Counted from the first letter of the stretch, positions 7,348 through 15,552 are shown. The stretch: 64,000 bases of DNA from VRUE01 sp963753585 (GCA_963753585.1 CAVWCU010000001.1:744001-808000); one strand, 5' to 3'. Notes: a model not told the origin generated them from the sequence alone. A program made the numbers and translations.

Positions 7348-8489
7348 ACCCTGGCCAACCCTCCCACCTCTTCTTCGGTGCGGCGGCGGGCCTCGGCGTC
7401 GACCGCGAAGAGGTCTTCGAAGTGAGTCGGCGCCAGCGCCGGCATCGCCTCCAGGACCCGTTCGATCGCGGCGGGGATCGCGGTGAAGCCGATCTTCCCG
7501 TCGAGAAAGGCGGCGACTGCGACCTCATCGGCCGCGTTGAGGACGCAGGGCGCGGTCCCCCCCGCCCTTCCGGCCTCCAGGGCTATGCGCAGGCAGGCGA
7601 ACGTCTCCAGGTCGGGCGACTCGAAGGTCAGCCGGCCGACTGCGGCGAGGTCGAGGCGCGGCACGTCGACGTCGGCGCGCTGCGGGTAGTGCAACGCGTA
7701 GGAGATCGGCACCCGCATGTCGGGGTGACCGAGATGGGCCAAGGTCGCCCCGTCGTTGAGGTCGATCAGGGAGTGGACGATCGACTGCGGGTGGACGACG
7801 ACCTCGATCCGCTCAAAGGGGATGCCGAAGAGGTGGTGAGCCTCGATCGCCTCGAAGCCCTTGTTCATCAGCGTCGCCGAGTCGACCGTGATCCGCCCTC
7901 CCATACTCCAGGTCGGGTGGGCGAGCGCCTCCTCGATACTCACGCTCGCGAGGTCGGTTCGGCCGCGGAAGGGCCCGCCCGACGCGGTCAGAACCAGCCG
8001 GTCGACCGTCCCCGGAGGCTCGGCGCCGATCAGCTGGAAGAGGGCGGAATGCTCGGAGTCGACGGGGAGCAGCCGTGCCCCGGTCGCCTCGGCCAGAGCC
8101 ATCGTCAGCTCGCCGCCGATCACCAGGCTCTCCTTGTTGGCGAGGGCGACGTCGACCCCCTCGCCCAGCGCGACGATCGTCGGCCCCAGGCCGGCAGCCC
8201 CGACGATCCCGTTGAGGACCAGATCGGCGCCGGAGCCGACGATCAGCTCCCGGATCCCGTCTTCGCCCGCGAGCACCTGGCCATCCCAGGCCCCACGCGC
8301 AGCCTCCGACGCCCCGGCGTCGGAAAACGCGACGGTGCCGACGCCGTGCTCGCCGGCCTGCGCAAGCACCCGCTCCCAGCTCGACCCGGCCGCCAGACCG
8401 ACCACCTCGAGCTCCTTGGAGGCGGCGACGATCTCCAGCGCCTGGGTCCCGATCGACCCGGTGCTGCCCAGAATCACCAGCTTCTTCAT
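7344..8489 (-). CDS. dxr: 1-deoxy-D-xylulose 5-phosphate reductoisomerase
   Basis: A 381-residue NADPH-dependent enzyme that converts DXP to MEP, the first committed step of the MEP pathway. The N-terminal nucleotide-binding motif is LGSTGSIGTQALEIV. Conserved catalytic regions include ALANKESLVIGG, LLPVDSEHSALFQ, LTASGGPFR and MNKGFEAIEAHHLF. The length is typical (about 390). It overlaps rseP by 4 nt; upstream is the 18-bp family B palindrome that separates it from cdsA. Confidence 0.95.
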   Translation of the reverse strand: MKKLVILGSTGSIGTQALEIVAASKELEVVGLAAGSSWERVLAQAGEHGVGTVAFSDAGASEAARGAWDGQVLAGEDGIRELIVGSGADLVLNGIVGAAGLGPTIVALGEGVDVALANKESLVIGGELTMALAEATGARLLPVDSEHSALFQLIGAEPPGTVDRLVLTASGGPFRGRTDLASVSIEEALAHPTWSMGGRITVDSATLMNKGFEAIEAHHLFGIPFERIEVVVHPQSIVHSLIDLNDGATLAHLGHPDMRVPISYALHYPQRADVDVPRLDLAAVGRLTFESPDLETFACLRIALEAGRAGGTAPCVLNAADEVAVAAFLDGKIGFTAIPAAIERVLEAMPALAPTHFEDLFAVDAEARRRTEEEVGGLARV

Positions 8490-8523
8490 CCACCCAGAGA
8501 ATACGGAGGCGACCCTACGACTC

Positions 8524-8570
8524 GCGAGTCCGCGAAAACCCTTGCTGGGGACGGGTTTTCGCGGACTCGC
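8524..8570. repeat. Family B palindromic element, copy 1
   Basis: Arms of 18 nt at 8524-8541 and 8553-8570 are perfect inverse complements (GCGAGTCCGCGAAAACCC) around an 11-nt loop. It lies between the cdsA stop (8572-8574) and the dxr start (8489), so it may also terminate or stabilise upstream mRNA. A diverged copy with the same loop length is at 48084-48130. Confidence 0.85.
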
Positions 8571-8571
8571 G

Positions 8572-9462
8572 TCAGTAGACCAGCTGGATGGCGAGGTAGT
8601 AGCCGACTACTACGGTGAAGAAGACGGCGTCTAGGCGGTCGAGGATGCCGCCGTGGGGGCCGAAGAGGGTGCCGGTGTCCTTCTTGCCCAGGTCGCGCTT
8701 CAGCATCGACTCGAAGAGGTCGCCGACCGGGGCGATCGCCGCCACCGCCGCACCCATGATCAGGGCGTCCACGCCGGAGAGCCAGTCCTGGTAGAGACCG
8801 GCGAACCAGAAGGCCATCGTGCCGATCACGAAGCCGCCGAGGAGGCCCTCCAGCGTCTTGTTCGGCGAGAGCGTCGGCGCGATTTTGTGCGAGCCAAACA
8901 TGCGGCCGGTCGCGTAGGCGCCGGTGTCGGCGGCGAAGGTGCCGACGAGGACGTCGACGAGAAGCGCGGCACCGTGGTCGGGAAGGTCGCGCAGCAGCAC
9001 CGCGTGCACGAGTGGGATCCCGATCCAGACGATCCCGAGCAGGGTGACTCCCATCGACATCGTGATTCCGTCGCGATGGTGGCGGTCGACCCCGAAGGCG
9101 AAGAGCACGGGAAACGAGGCGGCGAGGATCAGCAGGACGTTGAAGGCGGTGCCGAAATGGGCGGCGAGGACCAAGGCCGGGACGGCGATGTAGGCGGCTC
9201 GCTGGATCGGGCGCATCTCCCCGGTCAGCGAGATGTACTCGCGCAGGCAGAGCACGCCGATCCCGATCATCGCCACGGTGAAGACCAGCTCTCCGGCAAC
9301 GATGATCGCGATCGCGAAGATGGCCCAGGGAATGGCGAAGAGGATGCGCTTGACCGTCTCGCCGCTCCGCGCTCCCCCTCGCCGGCGGGGCTTCCGCGGC
9401 GGTCGCGGGGGCGGTTTGGGTGCCGGCTCCTCGAAGAGGTCGTCGTCGAAGAGATCCTGCAT
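8572..9462 (-). CDS. cdsA: Phosphatidate cytidylyltransferase (CDP-diglyceride synthase)
   Basis: A 296-residue multi-pass membrane enzyme that makes CDP-diacylglycerol from phosphatidic acid and CTP, the substrate for PgsA encoded nearby. The C-terminal family signature is intact: SMLKRDLGKKDTGTLFGPHG, followed by GILDRLD. The N-terminal 45 residues are Pro/Arg-rich and cytosolic. The ATG at 9462-9460 overlaps the uppS stop by one base (TGATG), which fixes the start against the longer open frame upstream. Confidence 0.93.
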   Translation of the reverse strand: MQDLFDDDLFEEPAPKPPPRPPRKPRRRGGARSGETVKRILFAIPWAIFAIAIIVAGELVFTVAMIGIGVLCLREYISLTGEMRPIQRAAYIAVPALVLAAHFGTAFNVLLILAASFPVLFAFGVDRHHRDGITMSMGVTLLGIVWIGIPLVHAVLLRDLPDHGAALLVDVLVGTFAADTGAYATGRMFGSHKIAPTLSPNKTLEGLLGGFVIGTMAFWFAGLYQDWLSGVDALIMGAAVAAIAPVGDLFESMLKRDLGKKDTGTLFGPHGGILDRLDAVFFTVVVGYYLAIQLVY

Positions 9463-10133
9463 CAGACCCTCGCCCCGAAGCGGCGCTGGCGCTCCTCGAA
9501 CTCTCGCAGGCACTCCTCCAGCGCCTCGCGGCCGAAGTCTGGCCAGAGCTCGTCGCGGAACACCAGCTCCGAGTAGGCGCACTGCCAGAGCAGGAAGTTG
9601 GAGATGCGCCGCTCGCCGCTGGTCCGGATCAGGAGGTCGGGATCGTGCATCTCGGGCGCGTAGAGCCGGCGGCGGAACTCCTCCTCCGAGCCACCCTCGA
9701 ATCCCCGTGCCGCATCGAGGATCTCCGCCCGTCCGCCGTAGTTGAAGGCGACGAAGAGGGTGATCCGGTCGTTCGCGGCGGTCTTCTCCTCCGCCCAGTC
9801 CATGCGCTCGACCAGCTCCGGCGCGACGCCCTCCCGGCGTCCGGCGAAGCGCATCCGCACGCCCTCCGCGTCCAGCTCGGGCGTCTCGGCCTCGATCCGC
9901 TCGCCGAACATCGCCATCAACCCCGCCACCTCCTCGGCCGGGCGCGACCAGTTCTCGGTCGAGAAGGAGAAGACGGTGAGCTCCTCGATCCCCAGCTCGA
10001 CGGCGTCGCGCAGGCGAGCCTTCACGGTGTCGGCACCGGCCCGGTGCCCCTCCACTGTCGGCACGCCCCGCTGCTCTGCCCAGCGCCCGTTGCCGTCGGT
10101 GATGATCGCCACGTACCGCGCGGAGGCACTCAC
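9462..10133 (-). CDS. uppS: Isoprenyl (undecaprenyl/decaprenyl) diphosphate synthase, cis type
   Basis: A 223-residue cis-prenyltransferase that extends FPP or GPP with IPP to the lipid carrier for peptidoglycan. The catalytic loop DGNGRWA starts at Asp13, preceded by VAIIT. The IPP-binding C-terminal region reads LIRTSGERRISNFLLWQCAY, followed by SELVFRDELWPDF. It is about 25 residues shorter than the E. coli enzyme, mainly at both ends. It overlaps frr upstream by 4 nt and cdsA by 1 nt. The product chain length is not deducible. Confidence 0.93.
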   Translation of the reverse strand: MSASARYVAIITDGNGRWAEQRGVPTVEGHRAGADTVKARLRDAVELGIEELTVFSFSTENWSRPAEEVAGLMAMFGERIEAETPELDAEGVRMRFAGRREGVAPELVERMDWAEEKTAANDRITLFVAFNYGGRAEILDAARGFEGGSEEEFRRRLYAPEMHDPDLLIRTSGERRISNFLLWQCAYSELVFRDELWPDFGREALEECLREFEERQRRFGARV

Positions 10134-10693
10134 ACCTCCAGGATCTCCTCTTCCTTCCCCTTCAGGAGAGAGTCGATCTCGGCGATCGAGTCGTCGGTCT
10201 GCTTCTGCAGGGCGGCCTCGGCGCGGCGCTCGTCGTCCTCGCCCGCTTCACCCTCTTTTTTCAGCTCGCGCAGGTCGTGCATGACGTCGCGGCGGATGTT
10301 GCGAATCGCGACGCGGCCCTCCTCGGCGACGCCGTGCACCACCTTGACCATCTCGCGGCGGCGCTCCTCGGTCAGCTCGGGGACCTGCAGCCGGATCACG
10401 TTGCCGTCGTTGCTGGGCGTCAGGCCGATGTCGGACTCCTGGATCGATTTCTCGATCGCCCCGATCGAGGACTTGTCGAAGGGGGTGACGGTGAGCAGCC
10501 GGGCGTCGGAGGTCGCCACGTTGGCGAGCTGCTTGAGCGGTGTCTGGGCGCCGTAGTAGTCGACGACGATGCGGTCGAGCAGGTGCGGGGAGGCGCGGCC
10601 GGTCCGCACCGTGGCCAGTTCGCCACGGCTCGACTCGACCGACTTGCTCATACGGCCTTTCGCGTCTTCGAGCAGTTCGTCGATCAGCTCCAC
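10130..10693 (-). CDS. frr: Ribosome recycling factor
   Basis: A 187-residue protein, the usual length, that with EF-G splits post-termination ribosomes. Characteristic segments include VRTGRASPHLLDRIVVDYYG near residues 30-49, then ANVATSDARLLTVTPFDKS and the C-terminal helix bundle QVPELTEERRREMVKVV. It sits in the conserved rpsB-tsf-pyrH-frr order and is followed by uppS with a 4-nt overlap, so it is probably part of the same transcript. Confidence 0.96.
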   Translation of the reverse strand: MELIDELLEDAKGRMSKSVESSRGELATVRTGRASPHLLDRIVVDYYGAQTPLKQLANVATSDARLLTVTPFDKSSIGAIEKSIQESDIGLTPSNDGNVIRLQVPELTEERRREMVKVVHGVAEEGRVAIRNIRRDVMHDLRELKKEGEAGEDDERRAEAALQKQTDDSIAEIDSLLKGKEEEILEV

Positions 10694-10709
10694 TGGGCCC
10701 CCGTTCTCG

Positions 10710-11444
10710 TCACCCGGAGGGCGCGCTGGCGACCAGCGTGCCCACCCTCTCGCCGCTGACGATCCTATCTATGTTGCCCGCGTCTCCCATGTTGAAGACG
10801 TAGATCGGCAGGTCGTTGTCCATGCAGAGCGAGAGCGCCGTCGAGTCCATCACCTTGAGCCCGCGCTCGATCGCCTCGCGGTGGCCGATCTCGGCGATGA
10901 ACTCGGCGTCGGGGTTGGTCGCCGGATCGGAGTCGTAGACGCCCTCCACCCCGTTCTTCGCCATCAGGATCGCTTCGGCGTGGATCTCCAGTGCCCGCAG
11001 TGCGGCCGCGGTGTCCGTGGTGAAGAACGGGTTGCCCGTGCCGGCGGCGAAGATCACCACGCGGTCCTTCTCCAGGTGGCGCATCGCGCGGCGACGGATG
11101 TAGGGCTCGGCCACCTCCTTGACGTCGATCGCCGAGAGGACGCGGGTGTGCTCTCCCGTCCTCTCCAGGGCGTCCTGCAGCGTCAGCGCGTTGAGCACGG
11201 TCGCCAGCATCCCCATGTAGTCGCCGGTCGCCCGGTCCATCCCTTCGGCGGCGGCAGCGAGGCCGCGGTAGATGTTGCCGGCGCCGACGACTATCGCCAC
11301 CTCGACCCCGCGCCCGCGGATCGCGGAAACCTGCTCGGCGATCCGCTTCACCTCGGCCGCGTCGGTGCCGTAGGAGAGGTCGCCCATCAGCGCCTCGCCC
11401 GAGAGCTTCAGGAGGATGCGTTTGAACTGGGGGTCACCGGCCAT
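10710..11444 (-). CDS. pyrH: Uridylate kinase (UMP kinase)
   Basis: A 244-residue hexameric amino-acid-kinase-fold enzyme that phosphorylates UMP to UDP. Visible motifs: KRILLKLSGEALMGD at the N-terminus, VVGAGNIYRG, the UMP-binding ATVLNALTLQDALE, GTGNPFFTTDTAA and KNGVEGVYDSDP. The start is the ATG at 11444. The same frame is open far upstream through tsf into rpsB, but that is a shadow caused by the rpsB frame problem. It lies 14 nt after tsf and 16 nt before frr. Confidence 0.96.
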   Translation of the reverse strand: MAGDPQFKRILLKLSGEALMGDLSYGTDAAEVKRIAEQVSAIRGRGVEVAIVVGAGNIYRGLAAAAEGMDRATGDYMGMLATVLNALTLQDALERTGEHTRVLSAIDVKEVAEPYIRRRAMRHLEKDRVVIFAAGTGNPFFTTDTAAALRALEIHAEAILMAKNGVEGVYDSDPATNPDAEFIAEIGHREAIERGLKVMDSTALSLCMDNDLPIYVFNMGDAGNIDRIVSGERVGTLVASAPSG

Positions 11445-11458
11445 TGGGCCTCGCGAGC

Positions 11459-12061
11459 TTATTCGCCAACGCGGAAGTAGGCGAAGCGGGCGATGCGGAT
11501 GTTCTCGCCGGTCTTGGCGGCCAGCTCCTGGCGCAGCTCCTCGATCGACTTCGAGTCGTGCTTCTCGGCGTTGACGTGGGACTGGTCGAGCAGGGCGACT
11601 TCCTTGCCCCACTTGGCGAGCTGTCCCTCGACGATCTTCTCGACGACGTTGTCGGGCTTGCCGTCCTCGCGCGCCTTCTCCTCGAAGACGCGCTTCTCGG
11701 CCTCGCGCTCGGACTCGGGGATCTCGTCCATCGTGACGTAGCGCGGCGCCATCGCCGCGACGTGGAGGGCGACCTCGTAGGCGAAGGCCTTGAAGTCCTC
11801 GTTGCGGGCGACGAAGTCGGTCTCGCACTGGACTTCGACCATCGCCCCGACCTTGTCGTTGGCGTGGATGTAGGAGGCGACGACCCCCTCGTTCGTGCCG
11901 CGCCCTTCGCGCTTGGCGGCCGAGGCCTGGCCCTTGACCCGGAGGATCTCGATCGCGCGGTCCACGTCCCCCTCGGACTCGGTCAGCGCGGCCTTGCAGT
12001 CCATCATCGCCGCCCCGGTCCGGTCCCGAAGCGCCTTCACGTCGGCAGCAGTGACGCTCAT
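11459..12061 (-). CDS. tsf: Translation elongation factor Ts, short form
   Basis: A 200-residue guanine-nucleotide exchange factor for EF-Tu. The N-terminal UBA-like domain holds LRDRTGAAMMDCKAAL, and the core holds the EF-Tu-contacting TDFVARNEDF motif. The length is that of the compact, single-core-repeat form also seen in Thermus and other actinobacteria; E. coli EF-Ts is 283. A good ribosome site (GGAGG) precedes the ATG. The expected rpsB stop would overlap this ATG as ATGA. Confidence 0.96.
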   Translation of the reverse strand: MSVTAADVKALRDRTGAAMMDCKAALTESEGDVDRAIEILRVKGQASAAKREGRGTNEGVVASYIHANDKVGAMVEVQCETDFVARNEDFKAFAYEVALHVAAMAPRYVTMDEIPESEREAEKRVFEEKAREDGKPDNVVEKIVEGQLAKWGKEVALLDQSHVNAEKHDSKSIEELRQELAAKTGENIRIARFAYFRVGE

Positions 12062-13257
12062 TTCCCCTCCTCAGCTTTCTCCCGGAAGCCTTCTCCTCGG
12101 CGGTGGGCTCAGCAGCTTTCTCCTCCGCAGCAGGCTCCTCAGCCTTCTTCTCCTCAGGAGCTTTCTCGGGCTCCGCAGCCTTCTCCGCCTGGGCAGGAGC
12201 TTTCTCCACCTCGGGGGCTTTCTCAGCCGCCTCAGGCTTAGCCGCTTCCTCTGCGGGTGGCGTGGGGCTGGGGGCCTCGTCCGCAGCCTGCGAGGACGAG
12301 GCCGCCTGCCCCGCGACAGGACCCGCAGCCGGTGCGGTCGGGGCTGCAGTCGGAGCCGCCGGTGCCTGAGCCGGAGCACTGGGAGCAGGAGCCTTGGCAG
12401 CAGCCTGCGCCGCCTCGGCCTGCTTGGCAACCTGCGCCTCCGCCTCGGCTTTCTGAGCAGCCTCCTCCGCGGCGATCCGCGCTTTCTCTTCTTCCTCGCG
12501 CTTCTTGCGCTCTTCCTCTTCCTTCTTTCGCCGCTCCATTTCCTCGGCGATACGGCGCTCCTCTTTGACCCTCCAGGAGCTGGCGCCCTCGTCGACCGCA
12601 CTGCCGATCGTGCCGATCACCAGCTCGCAGGAGCGGATCGCGTCGTCGTTGCCGGGGATCACATAGTCGATCGGGGTCGGATCGCAGTTGGTGTCGACCA
12701 GGGCGATGATCGGGATCCGCAGGCGGGCCGCCTCGCGCACCGCGATCTCCTCGGTTTTGAGGTCGGTGACGAAGACCGCGTCGGGCAGGCGCTCCATGTC
12801 GCGGACCCCGCCGAGGTTGAATTCGAGCTTGGCGAGTTCCGCCTGCATGCCCATCCGCTCCTTGGTCGGCAGCAGCTCGAGCTTGCCCTCCTCGCGCCAC
12901 GCGATGAGCTCGTGCAGGCGCGCGATCCTGCGCGGACATCGTGTTGAAGTTGGTCAGCAGCCCGCCCAGCCAGCGCTGGTTGACGTAGGGCATCTTGCAG
13001 CGGTTGGCCCAGTCTTCGACCGGGCCACGGGCCTGCTTCTTGGTGCCGACGAAGAGCACGGTGCCGCCGCCGCTGGCCAGCTCGCCGGCGAAGCGGCGCG
13101 CGTTCTCCAGCAGCGCCTCGGTCTGGACGAGGTCGATGATGTGGATCCCGTCCAGCTCGCCGAAGATGTAGCGGCGCATGTTCGGGTTCCAGCGACGGGT
13201 CTGGTGGCCGAAGTGGACTCCGGCCTCCAGCAGCTCTTTGAGGCCTGCCTCTGGCAT
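12058..13257 (-). CDS. rpsB: 30S ribosomal protein S2 with long charged tail; reading frame broken twice in this sequence
   Basis: The start at 13257 gives MPEAGLKELLEAGVHFGHQT, a standard S2 N-terminus, but the frame fails after NTMSA near 12930. Skipping one base there restores RIARLHELIAWREEGKLELL and joins the rest of S2 (NLGGVRDMERLPDAVFVTDL). After core S2 (about 225 residues) comes a Glu/Lys coiled-coil stretch, then an Ala/Pro/Glu tail of about 170 residues. Near 12085 a missing base in a C-run would restore EEKASREKAEEGK and a stop overlapping the tsf start. As assembled, neither frame gives a full protein. S2 is essential, so sequence error is the simplest reading. The corrected length would be about 399 residues versus about 240-260 usual. 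Confidence 0.85.
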
Positions 13258-13378
13258 GGGTGAAGCTCCTTGGGGTTGTGAGATGCGTTCCCCGCCGCCC
13301 TCGCCGGGACCCGGCGCGATGCCGGTCAGGATCCGGTTCGGCACCGACGGGGGTCGGTTTCCGAGCCGGTGGATTGTA
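13258..13378 (-). promoter_or_regulatory. rpsB promoter and structured 5' leader (possible S2 autoregulatory site)
   Basis: On the minus strand a -10 TACAAT lies at 13373-13378, so the mRNA would start near 13366, about 109 nt before the rpsB ATG. The leader can form two strong hairpins: ACCGAC with GTCGGT (13343-13348 / 13353-13358), and CGCCGG with CCGGCG (13302-13316). An AAGGAG site precedes the ATG. No convincing -35 was found. rpsB-tsf leaders bound by S2 are known in other bacteria; binding here is inferred only. Confidence 0.5.
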
Positions 13379-13389
13379 GAGGGGCGGGG

Positions 13390-14067
13390 CTAGGCCGCGC
13401 GGGCCGCCTGCAGAGCGGCCTCGAGGTCCGCCGGCAGCTCGGAGGCGAAACTCAGCCGCTCACCGCTGGAGGGATGGTCGAAGGCGAGCCGGTGGGCGTG
13501 GAGGAACTGGCGCTCGAGCCCGTACTTGCGCTCGCCGCCATAGGTCGTGTCGCCCGCCAGCGGGTGACCGATCGCCGCGAAGTGGGCGCGGATCTGGTGC
13601 GTGCGGCCGGTCTCCAACTTGGCATCGAGGTAGGTCTCGGCCCCGAGCAGCTCAAGCACCTCGAAGTGCGTGCGGGCCTGGCGCGAGGCGGCACCGGAGA
13701 CGGCCATGCGGTGGCGCTGACGCGAGGCACGCCCGATCGGGGCGTCGATCGTGCCGGTGCGGGAAGAAAGGCGGCCGCGCGCCAGGGCGAGGTAGACGCG
13801 TTCGACCTCGCGGCGCTGCACCGCCGCCTGCAGCGCCGCGTGGGCCTCGTCGGTGCGGGTGACGACGAGCAGGCCGCTGGTGCCCTTGTCGAGCCGGTGC
13901 ACGATCCCCGGCCGCTCGGGGTCGGCTCCGCCTCCGAGCAGGTCGCCGAGCTCGTCGACCAGGGTCGGGCCGCGGTGCGAAGGCGCCGGGTGGACGACCA
14001 GGCCCGCGGGCTTGTCGACCACGGCCAGCGCCTCGTCGGCGTGGACGATCCTCAGCTTTTCGCTCAT
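13390..14067 (-). CDS. RluA-family RNA pseudouridine synthase lacking an S4 domain
   Basis: A 225-residue pseudouridine synthase. The catalytic motif is GIVHRLDKGTSGLLVV, with the invariant Asp in HRLD, and LETGRTHQIRAHFAAIGHPL is the second conserved block. The protein begins directly with the catalytic fold (LRIVHADEALAVVDKPAGLV), so the N-terminal S4 RNA-binding domain of RluD and RluC is absent, as in RluA. Neighbour genes (lspA upstream, ATGA overlap) are those that usually flank rluD in actinobacteria. The target uridines in 23S rRNA or tRNA cannot be told. Confidence 0.88.
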   Translation of the reverse strand: MSEKLRIVHADEALAVVDKPAGLVVHPAPSHRGPTLVDELGDLLGGGADPERPGIVHRLDKGTSGLLVVTRTDEAHAALQAAVQRREVERVYLALARGRLSSRTGTIDAPIGRASRQRHRMAVSGAASRQARTHFEVLELLGAETYLDAKLETGRTHQIRAHFAAIGHPLAGDTTYGGERKYGLERQFLHAHRLAFDHPSSGERLSFASELPADLEAALQAARAA

Positions 14068-14516
14068 GGCTCCTGCAGGTAGGCGAGGACGAAGAGGAGA
14101 ACGCCTGCGGTCACGGCGACGTCGGCGAAGTTGAAGGCGGGCCAGGCGCCGATCTGGATGTAGTCGGTCACGGCGTCGGCACGGACCCGGTCGACGAGGT
14201 TGCCGAGGGCGCCTCCGGCGAGCAGCCCCACGGCGATCCACATCCCCCGCCGGGTCGGGTCCCGCGAGAAGACGACGCCGATCGCAATCAGCGCCAAGAT
14301 GGGAAGCGTCACCAGGAGAGCACCCCCGCCGCTGGCCAGGCCGAAGGCGATTCCGGTGTTGTGCGAGAGCGTCAGTTCCACCGGGCCGAGGACGTCGACG
14401 TCCTCGCCGGGCACGAGCTTGGCCTCGACCACGGCCTTCGCGGCCTGGTCGAGGGCGAGGACCAGGCCGGCAAGCGCGCCGGCAAGGCCCCAGGCGCGGG
14501 CGCGGGGGGCGGTCAC
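14064..14516 (-). CDS. lspA: Lipoprotein signal peptidase (signal peptidase II)
   Basis: A 150-residue aspartic protease with four membrane helices that removes signal peptides from prolipoproteins. The two catalytic Asp motifs are visible: GGALGNLVDRVRADAVTDYI, with Asp118, and FNFADVAVTAG, with Asp132. The SHNTGIAFGL block, around residue 51, is also conserved. It overlaps yggT and the pseudouridine synthase gene by 4 nt each, giving tight translational coupling. Confidence 0.94.
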   Translation of the reverse strand: MTAPRARAWGLAGALAGLVLALDQAAKAVVEAKLVPGEDVDVLGPVELTLSHNTGIAFGLASGGGALLVTLPILALIAIGVVFSRDPTRRGMWIAVGLLAGGALGNLVDRVRADAVTDYIQIGAWPAFNFADVAVTAGVLLFVLAYLQEP

Positions 14517-14815
14517 CCTTCGATCAGGCCGACGACGATCGCGCGCACGATGAAGAGCGCGATCACGCCGACGATCGGGCTCAGGTCGAGCGCGAAGCCG
14601 CCACCGCCGAGAGGCGGCAGGAAGCGCCGGAAGAAGCTCAGGTAGGGATCGGTGGTCTCTTTGATGAAGTCGAGAGTCGCCCGCAGCGGCCGGTTGTAGG
14701 GCATGCGCGGCACCCAGGAGATCAGCACGTTGAGGAAGATCAGGATGATGTAGACGAGGAACAGCGCGCTGACGTACGCGGCTATGTCGCTGCGGGCGAG
14801 CGCGAGGAGAGTCAT
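14513..14815 (-). CDS. YggT-family membrane protein
   Basis: A 100-residue protein with two hydrophobic segments (about residues 12-36 and 78-98). Between them is the family-typical stretch of a LISWVPRMP turn followed by TTDPYLSFFRRFLPPLGG. YggT proteins lie beside sepF and proC in Gram-positive genomes and are associated with cell division, envelope or osmotic stress; the biochemical role is unknown. The gene overlaps proC and lspA by 4 nt each. Confidence 0.85.
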   Translation of the reverse strand: MTLLALARSDIAAYVSALFLVYIILIFLNVLISWVPRMPYNRPLRATLDFIKETTDPYLSFFRRFLPPLGGGGFALDLSPIVGVIALFIVRAIVVGLIEG

Positions 14816-15552
14816 CCGCGCATCCTCTCCAGCGAAGCCTTCACTGCGGCTTCGAAGGCCTCACGGGCACCTTCGCGGTCAAGCGCCTCCAGCCCCGCCT
14901 CGGTGCTGCCCCCGGGAGAGGCCACGGCCTGCCGCACATCCGCCGGGTGGCGGGCCCGCAGCAGCTCCGCCGTCCCCGCGGTGGTCTCCACCACCAGCTC
15001 CCTCGCCAGCTCCTCGTCCAGCCCGTCGGCCGCACCGGCATCGGCTATCGCCTCGACCGCGAGCGCGAGGTAGGCGGGAGCGCACCCCATCACCGCCGTG
15101 GCGGCGTCGAACTGGGAGTCCGGCAGGTCGACCACATGGCCCAGGATCCCGAGCATCTCGCGGAGGGCCGGGTCGGGATCGCCCGCCAGGCAGAGCACAC
15201 CCTTGCGTACCTCCACGCCGAGGTTCGGCATCAGCCGAACGACCTCGGCTCGCGGGAAAGCCGTCGACACCTTCTCCAGGGAAGTTGCCCCGAGCAGGGA
15301 GACGACCGCCTTCGCATCGCCCAGCTCGGCCGCGGCGGCACCAAGCGCCGCCGGCTTCACGGCCAGCACGACGACGTCCGCGCGTTCCGCCAGCTCGCGG
15401 TTCGTGGCGAGAGCCTCCCCACCGACCTCGGCGGCCAGCTCGGCGGCTCGACCGGAGCCGCCGTCGGTGAAGACCATCGCCTCCACCGCGCCGCGCAATC
15501 CACGCGCCATTGCGGCGGCCATGCTGCCCGAGCCGACGAATCCGACGATCAT
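14812..15552 (-). CDS. proC: Pyrroline-5-carboxylate reductase
   Basis: A 246-residue NADPH-dependent enzyme for the last step of proline synthesis. The Rossmann motif GFVGSGSMAAAMARGL starts at residue 4. The C-terminal family signature covers the segment from VASPGGSTEAGLEAL to the end. Slightly shorter than the 265-275 usual. It lies between sepF and yggT, an order widespread in Gram-positive bacteria. Confidence 0.92.
   Translation of the reverse strand: MIVGFVGSGSMAAAMARGLRGAVEAMVFTDGGSGRAAELAAEVGGEALATNRELAERADVVVLAVKPAALGAAAAELGDAKAVVSLLGATSLEKVSTAFPRAEVVRLMPNLGVEVRKGVLCLAGDPDPALREMLGILGHVVDLPDSQFDAATAVMGCAPAYLALAVEAIADAGAADGLDEELARELVVETTAGTAELLRARHPADVRQAVASPGGSTEAGLEALDREGAREAFEAAVKASLERMRG

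Noticed and set aside
10710..12854. A 714-codon minus-strand reading frame joining rpsB, tsf region and pyrH
   Set aside because: It reads tsf out of frame as low-complexity Arg/Gly sequence. The frame is open only because of the rpsB indels and the high GC content; rpsB, tsf and pyrH are separate genes.
12058..13257. Programmed ribosomal frameshifting in rpsB
   Set aside because: No slippery heptamer with a downstream pseudoknot was apparent, and two opposite shifts in an essential ribosomal gene are more simply explained by sequence error. Kept only as a check.
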